From the NCBI RefSeq assembly GCF_002775205.1, contig NC_036456.1, positions 23,184,968 through 23,248,967 on the forward strand: a stretch of DNA of 64,000 nt, written 5' to 3'. This document shows positions 55,031 to 64,000 of the stretch, piece by piece; positions within the stretch are counted from its first letter, which is position 1, and each line of letters starts with the position of its first letter. Source of the stretch: Xiphophorus maculatus (lineage: Eukaryota > Chordata > Actinopteri > Cyprinodontiformes > Poeciliidae). The notes below the pieces were generated by a model that searched no databases, was not told the origin of the DNA, and worked only from the letters and a program-made list of their open reading frames with translations. The translations under genes were made by a program, and so were the position numbers.

Positions 55031-58000
55031 CTAAAGATTCATCCGGAACCGACCCAGCAGCACTCAGAGACGGAGTGAACAGAACCTTCAGAACATCTGA
55101 TCAACAGACAGAACCTCCAGCTGCAGAACCGGACCTCAGCTAGACCAATCAGAACCGGACTTCAGCTGGACCCGTTCAGAAAAAAATCAGAACCAGACCT
55201 CTGCAGGACCTATTGGGTAGCACCATCAGAACCAGGCTGGGTGGTCAGTACCTTCATCCTGCTTTGGATCAGAACCGGGTCCCTCCAGAACCAGACTGAT
55301 CAGGAGTTGCTCTGAGATGTAAAATGACTCCAGGACTTCCTGTCCCTCTGGACACCATGATGACGACTTCCTGACTGTACAGGTGGACAGGGTTGTCCTG
55401 TTCTGTCCTGTATTGTCCCGTTCTGACACGTTCTGACCCGACCCACTTCCGTTCGGGGACAGATTAAGATTCTTTCTGCTCTGACCCTCATGTCTGTCTA
55501 ACATCCTGGCTGCGGTTCAGGAAGAACCTCTGATGGCGTTCAGCTGGACATGTTTGTGTCCTCCAGACCGGTCCACCAGGTCCAATTCCTCAGGGTGTGG
55601 TTGACATTAGCAGAAGGTTAGAACCAGAACCAGATGGATCCCTCCTTCAGGTGACAGAATGGGGGGGGCAGACCTGAGAGGAATTCCTGTTGGTAGAGGA
55701 CTGGAGGTCTCCCAGTCCAGAGACTCCGCCCAGCAGGAAGCTCTTAATCAGTCACAGGGTTCACTAGAACCACAGCAGCTAAAGGGTTAAACCTCTGGAA
55801 TGAGTCACTGAACTGAGTCACTGAACTGAGTCACTGAACTGAATCTCTGAACAGAGTCTTTGCAGAGCGATTGGCTGCCTCTCCTCCATGAGGCCGTCGT
55901 ATCAGTCCGGTTTGCCTGCAGCTGAAAATAACCCAGAGGTGCTTCTGAGCATGCAGGAGTCTTGCAGGTGAACCTGGAGGACACTGTTGCTATGGTAACA
56001 GCACTACAAGGAAGCACACAGAGTCCTTCTGTTGTTTGGGCCTCTAAGGCTCCTCCACCTGAAAGGAGGAACCGAGGATGTAGAGGAGCAACGACATCTG
56101 GGTGGAGCCGGACTGCAAGTCCAGGTAACATCTGGCTGGAAGACAAGGTTCGGGTCAGTCCACCGTCACAGCTCACCTGTCCAGGTGACACCAACATGGC
56201 TGCCTGATGCTGCTTCAGATCTGACTGCTGCTCATAAAACACCAAGCAAGGTTAGCTAATGGAGTGACACAAGAGTATCCATCAGCCATCCATAGTATAT
56301 ACATCATCCAACCATCATCCAACCATTACCCCAGCTCCTCTGGGGAATCCTGAGGCGTTCCCCGACCAGAACCAAGGTCCGGTCCGGTTCTGTTTGGCTT
56401 TACTGATCCCTGAGATCAACCATCAACACAAAACAGAGGCTAACTTCATTCATTCAGCAAAAGCAGCGAGAAGGACCTCGCTGCAGCAAGCAGAAAGGGG
56501 CGGGATGGCTCATACATTATTTGGAAATGGGACCATTGCACTCCTGAAATAAAGAGGGCGCTATTTTCTATGCTATCTGCGGTCCCCAGTTTTTATTTTC
56601 TTTTGAAATCTGTGATATATCTTCACCTTTAGGAATGAGTTGTTGTTACACAGGAGAGGAAATGTTTGGGGAACTCCTCGCTGAGAAGGATGGGACGTTC
56701 TGCCCTCTGGTGGTGGAACGAAGGAAATACAACATTCATAATGGATGTGGATCCAGTTCAGATACTAATAATAATAAAAACCGAACCGATGTTTTCTGCT
56801 GTATAAAACATCTGTATTAATATTAATAAAATTAAAATTTAAAAAAAGTAACAATGAAACTCATATTTCCTATTTTTGTAAAGATTTTCCCGAATGTAAT
56901 TGTAAAAACCACATTTAACCATGATAAACAAAACAACAATAGCAAAGTGTTGCTTGAATTTCCCCTCTGAAGGTCAATAAAAGATTTTCTATTCTATTCA
57001 TTGGCAGTACAAACATATTTTGTACATTTAAAACAGCAACAAATAGAAACAAATGAAATTCTGGTAAATATTTAAACACCAAAACTCACTATGATTGTTT
57101 TTCACCTAAAACTTTAAAACATTTAACATTTAACTTAAGGGGAATTTCCTAGATTTATTTCTAGTTTATAGAATTTATATCTATTGATAAGTTTCAGTGC
57201 AAAATAATCAATTATTAAGTTACTTTGAAAAATATAAAAATTATAATCTTACTCTTTTGAATTAAGATTCGTGAAAGTTAAGTCTGATATATTATTGATA
57301 TATATATATATCAAATAAATCAATAAATTATCGACTTTGCATCAGTTTCTTGAAGATATCTACAATTAATTCATTTTAAAGGAGTTATTGGTGTTATTTT
57401 ATTATATATAATTATTTCTTCACAGTTGAAGAAAAAATAATAACACCTGTCTGAGTTTTTTCATGAATTCTGTTGATTTATTAATTTCTCTCTTATCGAC
57501 GCTCTAATTTCCCAGCCGTAATTAAAAGCACCATGAGACCCCCTGTTGAGCTGTCCATGGTGCTGAAACACTAAACTCAGCTTCTCTTTTTCTTCTTCTC
57601 TCTTATTTGAACCTTTTGTTTTCTACAAACAGCTGCTTTATCATTATACTGACGTCACAGTTATAAGTCTAAGATCCCACATCAAAGGTAAACGTCTCGT
57701 GCTCTGCTCTGCAGGGCGGCGCGTGGATGCTTCAGGGCGGCGTGTTCACGTGACAGAACAGTTCAGCTCCCTCCCTGCCGAAGATCGTCTATGTTCGAAA
57801 GAGAGTACTCCTGTGTGTTTACAAAACTTTAAGTAGATTTTTTTTCTTTTCTTTTTTTTTTTAAAGAAATTTAAAATGTTTTTTGTGTAAAAATTTACAG
57901 ACCAGTTTCAGATTCAATGTCGGTTTAAAATGAAACAAAAATGAACATGTTGGTCATTCTTGTAGGTGTGTGATGAAAAAAATAAATAAATCACTTAAAC

Positions 58001-58244
58001 AAAGTCAGAGACTTTATTTGCTATCCTAATAAGATGAATTTGTCCGAGGTAATGTTTAGAATAAATACAGCAGAAAAGAAACATTAACAAAATTAGAAAT
58101 ATTATACTAATTATAATTACATCACAAATGCAAAAATGGTTCCTTATTTACACACGATGAAGAGAATAATAGCCACTGGAAAAAGAGAAAAAAGAAAATT
58201 TTTACTTTTTCTTTTAAATCGACAACATCCACATTACAGTATAG
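55031..58244. other. Intergenic between the TNFRSF and endophilin genes
   Basis: The first part is rich in CAGAACC-type words; 55806-55845 repeats TGAGTCACTGAAC. At about 56327-56380 a CCTCTGGGGAATCCTGAGGC segment resembles a fish LINE-derived repeat. Around 56958-56997, TTTCCCCTCTGAAGGTCAAT and AAAAGATTTTCTATTC look like a LINE 3' tail. Frames such as 55805-56245 have no recognisable domain. Confidence 0.4.
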
Positions 58245-58675
58245 CAGTGGTTCCCAAAGTGTGGGGCGCGCCCCCTTGTGGGGGCGCAGTGCCATTGCAG
58301 GGGGGGTGGAAGCAGTATGGATGAATGAAAAAAAAAAAACCAGTTACACAAAAGTGTTTCACTGTAAAGATGGTTTGTAGTTTGTTTTGTTGCAACCTGA
58401 AGTGTGAAATAAACTTCAGTGGAGTTTGAAAACAAAATATGTGTTTAGGTTTATGTCTGGTTGAACGATGTGTGTGACCAGCAGTGATCTCAGTAACTGA
58501 CGTCGGATCACTTTTTTTCAGTAACGAGTAATCTAAGGCGTTACTATTAGTAATCAGATTACTTATCCAAATCACTGCGCGTTACTATTTTCTTTTGGAA
58601 TAAAATTTTATTTCCTCTACACTTCTTGGGGGGTTTATTGTAATCCATCCAGAAGAAAATCTTTGGGAACCTCTG
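58245..58675. mobile_element. Non-autonomous hAT-type transposon
   Basis: Begins CAGTGGTTCCCAAAGTGTGG, followed by GC-rich GGGGCGCGCCCCC, and ends with the inverted TTTGGGAACCTCTG. The flanking octamers CAGTATAG and CATTTTAG agree at six of eight bases, consistent with an old 8-bp target duplication. No transposase frame is present. Confidence 0.65.
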
Positions 58676-58741
58676 CATTTTAGAGTTTCACTGTAGATTG
58701 AGTCAAAAATTAAGCATTATTTTAAAATATATTTTATCATG

Positions 58742-58749
58742 TAATAATA

Positions 58750-58811
<62 letters not shown>
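58742..58811. repeat. (ATG)n microsatellite
   Basis: About 70 bases, AAT units then pure ATG units. Confidence 0.95.
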
Positions 58812-58814
<3 letters not shown>

Positions 58815-59300
58815 TTAAATTTTGAAATTAAACTTACATTTCATTTTTAAAAGTCCCATTTTAAAGAATTTATTTTAAATCATCTTAAATTAAATGAGTA
58901 ACAACAATTCACATATAAAAATTAACAGTATGTACATTTGATAAAATATCAGATTTAAATAATTTGTTCAAAGTCATTCCAGTCATAATGACTGACGTTT
59001 TTCATTTTCCAGCTCGTTTCAAAAACTGCCCCATGTTTCCAGTTGGGGTGACTCATCTTGTTATTAGACGATCTGTGTCCGCCTGAAAATAGATCCAGCT
59101 GGGTTTGGTCTGACCATCATCATCCTCGCTGGCTCCTCTTTCCTCCAGTTTCCTCGGGAAAATCGGACCGTATCCGCCGCTACCTGGAGGATTTACCGAC
59201 ACTTTCTCCTCTGAGCGCGAGTCAAAGCCTCCAGCCCGCCGGAAATAGCCTGAAATCTTTATTTCCGCTCTTTATTTCTGCCTGTGAAGCCGAAGAGAGG

Positions 59301-59345
59301 ATGTCTGTCGCGGGGTTGAAAAAGCAGTTCCATAAAGCCACCCAG
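59301..59345 (+). CDS. sh3gl2: Endophilin A1 (SH3GL2-type), first coding exon only
   Basis: The exon encodes MSVAGLKKQFHKATQ and ends exactly at a GTAAAA donor (59346). This is the conserved N-terminal amphipathic helix H0 of endophilin A, and HKATQ rather than YKASQ or HKASQ fits SH3GL2 better than SH3GL1 or SH3GL3. Endophilin A1 bends membranes through its N-BAR domain and recruits dynamin and synaptojanin by a C-terminal SH3 domain in synaptic vesicle endocytosis; those parts are encoded outside the window. The upstream 240 bases are richer in CpG and should be the 5' UTR and promoter. Intron 1 fills the remaining 4.6 kb, agreeing with the very long first intron known for this gene. Confidence 0.88.
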
Positions 59346-62300
59346 GTAAAAAGACAACGTGTTCATATATTTGTTACTTTTTCATGTTCGGGTCTCTTTT
59401 TAGGCAATAATTACACATTAATGCGGCTGAATTTGATGAAAGTCAGTTTATTTACTGAAACCTGAAGAGCTGCGAGGTAAACACTGCATCTCATTTTCTT
59501 CGTTATCCATAAAACGCTCCAATTCTTCATAAATATAGTTTCTAATGTGTTTATTTTATCCAATCAAAGCCGTGATGTGTTATTTGGCAACATTTCTATG
59601 AATATATTTGCTCATATGTTCAGTTTATAATGTTTCCTCTTTTTTTTAGATTTTTCAAATTAAATTCTCAATCGGTTGCTGTTTTATTGAGACGCTTGAA
59701 CAATTCTCGCGATATTTTGTGTGTTTTTAGCGTTAAAATGAGGGTGAACCCCCTTCTGTAACATTATGTAACAGTTTATGTGCTGGAGGTCTGCAGAGCT
59801 GATTGGCTGTTGCTTCAAGCAACAGGGAATTCCCTCCATCCTCCTCCACATTCTTCCGCCGTCATCCCTCCATCTTCCATCCTTTCTTTTTTCTTTACTT
59901 TCTTCATCAGTCTTAATTAGCATGTCTCGATTTTCATTTGTATTTTATTTCAGATCATCCAAACTCCCATCTATTATCACTCCATCATTCCTTCTCACCT
60001 TTCTATATGAAGAAATCTCTCAGTCTATGTTCACCTTTTATTCATCCATTTTATTCTCTTTTTGTCTTTTAACCTATTAATTCATGTTATTCTCTATCAG
60101 CATCTTTTCTCTGTTATTGTTCACAATTTTAAGCGTTTCTTTAACTTAAATTCATCCGTCATTTATTTATTTTTTTAACTGTATTTAGTTAAGTTGCTAT
60201 TTCCTGGGAAGGAGTCGTCATGGTGGACCTGTCAGCCAATCAAATGAGAGCTTCAGGAACCATGTGACCACATGGTGCTAGCTACATCCTGGATGCTGTT
60301 TGTGTTTGATTAAAAGTTGTTGCGGCTCGTTTTAAAAGTCTGTGGAGGATATTTAGTAGAGCGTTTATGAAAGCGGTAAGAATGAGTTCAAAGGTCACGT
60401 CTGGTGTGTTTTGTTTGATACATATAGCAGATAACACATTTTTAGATATTAGCTGAAAACTCTGGTCTTCTTTCAGTTTTTAAAAATTATTTTTTCACTG
60501 TTTTGTCAATATTTACCTTTTAGATCCTGATTATTTGCTGGAGTTTTTTCGCTTTGCCTGAAATATTTAATTTTGTTCTTCACCTGCTGGGCTTTTAACG
60601 GTTTACCAGAAGAAATATTACAAGTTACCAAAGTCCAAAGAAAAGCCAGACTGGTCAAAAAACAAACATCCCACATTTATGATAAACTAAATGTTTGTAA
60701 ATCTGTTTTACCCAGAACAACAAACAGCAGCTGATTCAAATTCTGTAAAAATAAATCTCTTATTAAGCGTCTTTTGCTATTCAGTTATGAATCAGTTTAT
60801 CAGAAAAATGATCAATAGATTGGTTCTGTATTGTACTGATGTTGAGAGGAGAATGGAAAGGTGGATTTTTTAATAATCAAATCTCTTGTAATATTTTCTT
60901 CCTCCGTCTCTGTGACATTGTTTAAATCCTGGTTTTTCTGATCCTTCCTGTTTTACATGTTTCTTGTCGTCTCTTTGTTTGTTAGCAGAATTTTAATAGA
61001 CTTCATGTTTGTTTCTGTTGCGCTCCGTCGTTTCCTATCACCACGTTCCTTCAGCAGGTTTTATTATTCTGAACACGGAGCTTTGATATTAAATTTCTCT
61101 GTTTTCCTCCTCATTCATTCATCGCTCCATATTTCCATCTTCTTTTCATCCTTTCATCATCTCTCCGTCTTTCAAACCGAACCTTTACTTCTGACTGAAG
61201 CTCATCTGTCTGTATTTGTGCGATCAGAACCAGGCGAAGCGGCTGACCCGGTTGTTAATGAGCAGAACCTCTGACCCGCTGCTCTGCCTGTCGGCTGCCT
61301 GTTGGTTCTGTTTAGGAGACGGAGACGGAGCGCGGACGGACATCCTGTCTCCTCCGCTCAGCATCCTCTCCGTCTCCGTCTCGTTAGTCCTCCGGTTTCT
61401 TCTTCTTCACTTTGCTGCTGTTGGTTCTGGAAACCCGTCAGAGGAAAGTCCAGTTGTTTACATGCCGATAAAAACTCCTAACCGTTGATTTAATGTTTGC
61501 TAGCAATGCCCCTTTTTGTTTTCTGAAAATCTGGATTTTTTTTTTCCACCATGAACTTTTTGGGTCTCCAAAGTTCAGAGTGATGTCACTGCGCCCAGGG
61601 CGGCCATCTTGTTTGGCTTTGAAGCTTCTGTTTATTTGGACTTTGATTTCAGGTGGAGAATAAAGTCATAATATTTGAGGAATGAAGTAGTTATTTTCTA
61701 AAAACTACTTTATGGAATGTTGATAATATTTTGGTGATATTTATTCAATAATTTAGCTTTAAAAAAGGTTTTTGAATTGAATATAGGGCTTACTTCAGAC
61801 CCTGAAATTAACTGGATTAAATAACTTTAATCACATCCTAATGGTTTTTAACTTTTTCTGTGAGCTCTGCAATTTTCCCCTTTATTTCACTTTAACTTCA
61901 CTAAGATTAAAAAATATCTGTATAATCCTTCCCAGGTTGATGCGCAGCAGCAATTGCTTCTCTAAGGTCACTGCTGTTGTTTAGACAAAAACGTCTGAAA
62001 CATTTTAAAATCTGGGGCATCATATAAACTTCAACAGCGGCTTCAGGAGACATTAAAAATAATCAAAATTAAATAAAAATCTAATTAATTCCACCTTCAT
62101 TTAGTGCTCTGAGCTCCTGCAGCATCATGAAATGTTTCCCGTCTGAGACCAGATAAACTCCAGGAGGAATCTTCCTGTTTTCTGTCCGGCTGTCAGCGGG
62201 ACGGATTCCTGCACATCTCTGTGGCGTTTGTCAGGCGGCAGCGCCGATAAAGAGAGGAGATGATGTTTATTGATCCCTGAGGGTGAAAACTGGGTCACTG

Positions 62301-62404
62301 CAGCAGAGCAGGAAGCAAAAACATAAAAATAAAAAGCACAGCAGCACGAACCATCCTGCTCCTTCTGCTCTGCGTGACTTTAGATTTTATTCTGTTTGCT
62401 AAAT
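59346..62404 (+). other. Endophilin intron 1, proximal part
   Basis: No exon is recognised. T/C-rich text is frequent. At about 62260-62340 (TTTATTGATCCCTGAGGGTG, then GGTCACTGCAGCAG) there is a LINE/SINE 3'-tail-like sequence in reverse orientation. Frames at 60957-61274 and 61216-61488 lack motifs. Confidence 0.45.
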
Positions 62405-63745
62405 TATTCATCCCTCTGGAGCCACACGGTGTCTTTACTGGGTTTTATGGGATAAACCAACACAAACTGGTGTATATTTTTACTGTGAAGTAAAATAGTT
62501 TCATTTTTATTTTACAAATAAAAATCTGAAAAGTTCAGCAGACACGTGTAACGTTCTCTGTGTAGGAGCAGAGATTCGTCTAAAAGTTACAAGATAGTTT
62601 ACAACAAAGCATATTCATGTGTTGGAATGGTCTAGTCAAAGTCCAGACCTACAGTAGACCCCCGGTACTCGCAGGAGTTAGGAGCCACAGCCAACCTGCC
62701 TTCTAAAATGCAGATATTTAATTAATATTTTAACAGTTCAAACATCAAACATTCATTAATATACATTAATACTCACCGTGGAAACGGGCTGGTAATAAAT
62801 CAATAACAATATCTACTGCAATAAACATCTGATCGATTAAAATATAAAATATTCAATAGTTTCACTGAACTGAGATGTAGGCAGAGAAAAGACGGCTAGC
62901 TAAAACACATTGATGGACTTTACAAACTCACTCGCTCTTTGGTTGCCTAGCAACAGCCTGATGAGTGAGTTGTGGTTGCCTAGCAACAACCTGTTGAGTA
63001 ACATGCGCAGCAGCAGTTTAAGGTTTCACCACTGTGCCTTAAAACTGCTTAGAAATAAAAAACATGAAGTGAATAGATAGAATAGAAAATGTCACGCCAC
63101 CATTTTGGAAATATTTCAGATATTTAAAACTAAAAACTAATCAATAATGATCAATATTGATTCAAATGAAACACTTATATTGTGATACATTTTTCAACCC
63201 TAAAGGAAACTGTCTTAGCAGCACAACAGAAACTAACATTAACATCTCCCATGTTTCAGATCTTTGGGGTTCAGCCAATCAACAGGAAGGAAACGAATGC
63301 CGCTCCTGGATTGGCTGCTTCGCCAACGCCAGATAATACTGTGTCAAATAGCAGTGACACAATGGTATTTGGGAAGTTGGTATTCCAACATCCCAATCTA
63401 CAGTTTTTATTACATGAGAAACATAATAAAAATTTTCTGATTTAGTTAAATTTATTTGAATCCTGAAACGGGAAAATTCAGTAGAAAAATTGGGACTTGA
63501 AACTGATGTTTCCAGATGTTTTCTTCTGAACATCTGATTTCAGCAAAATAATTGATAAAACTTCATTTTCTAGGCGTCTAAAGAGACTTCCTGTGTGTGA
63601 ATCTCTACAAACTTTGTCTTCATGAGGGCTGAATGCTTCTGCACGCCAAAACTTTATGGATTTTTATTTGCTAAAAATGTTGAAATCCATAATTTTTATT
63701 CTGCTTTACATTACTTTGTGTTGGTCTGAGAGATAAAACACTCTT
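62405..63745. mobile_element. Degenerate Tc1/mariner-like element in endophilin intron 1
   Basis: The left part (GTTTTATGGGATAAACCAAC, ACAAATAAAAATCTGAAAAG) and the right part read on the minus strand (GTTTTATCTCTCAGACCAAC, GCAAATAAAAATCCATAAAG, then ...GCATTCAGCCCTCATGA) match each other as inverted ends about 1.3 kb apart, the usual Tc1 size. Inside, TGGTCTAGTCAAAGTCCAGA reads W.SQSPDL, a transposase motif. The transposase is otherwise unrecognisable, and the middle may contain unrelated insertions. Confidence 0.6.
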
Positions 63746-64000
63746 AATCTTTTAAGAGATTAAAGCCTCTTAAAAGGACTTATTTTAGTGTGAGACATCA
63801 AAGAGTATTGTCTAAATGTTCATTTTTAAGGTGGTAATCATAATAGTTGACATTTTTCTCTTTATTAACTTAGATTTTAAAGAGAAACTTGTAACTTTGA
63901 ATCATAATAAACATTTTTATTGCTTTCAAAAGCAGAGGAAATCCCACTGATCAGTTCAAGGATCTGGCTTGATGTTTGAGATGAAAGAAAATCAAAGCTT
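63746..64000 (+). other. Endophilin intron 1, end of window
   Basis: Nothing recognised. Confidence 0.4.

Noticed and set aside
55805-56245. 146-residue minus-strand frame
   Set aside because: No recognisable domain, signal or splice context; composition like the surrounding noncoding DNA.

Overview
The window is AT-rich, intron-bearing vertebrate DNA. The gene families (single-coding-exon TRIM genes with PRY-SPRY tails, a butyrophilin/MOG-like V-set receptor family, a short Fc-receptor-like gene, endophilin A1) and the mobile elements (CACTGC-type palindromic MITEs, hAT and Tc1-like relics, CR1/L2-type LINE tails, a tRNA-derived SINE) point to a ray-finned (teleost) fish. I cannot name the species.

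Layout: 0-24 kb holds TRIM gene 1 (minus, 4.0-5.6 kb) and a six-exon Fc-receptor-like gene (minus, 13.6-20.9 kb). Both lie between the arms of a 1.17-kb inverted duplication (1-1170 and 22985-24141). From 25 to 46.5 kb three V-set immunoglobulin receptor genes (Ig1, Ig2, Ig3) alternate with two more TRIM genes, all on the plus strand. TRIM3 lies inside intron 1 of Ig2, whose V exon has lost its first half. From 47 to 58 kb there are transposon relics, satellites and a compact six-exon TNF-receptor-superfamily gene (minus, 53.0-54.6 kb). At 59.3 kb the first coding exon of an endophilin A1 (sh3gl2-type) gene starts. The rest of the window is its first intron, which holds a Tc1-like relic.

The first 55 kb therefore read as an innate/adaptive immune receptor neighbourhood. 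It has TRIM E3-ligase-like proteins (one with two ISRE sequences just upstream), inhibitory-type receptors with ITIM and ITSM tyrosine motifs, a TRAF-motif receptor, and V-set receptors that share almost identical ectodomains but have unrelated membrane and tail exons. The most notable patterns are this swapping of tails behind a homogenised V exon, the TRIM gene nested in a broken Ig gene, eroded B-box 2 in all three TRIMs, and a hairpin-rich block that supplies the C terminus of Ig3. Spliced models were built by hand from splice sites and phase; no alignment or transcript data were available.
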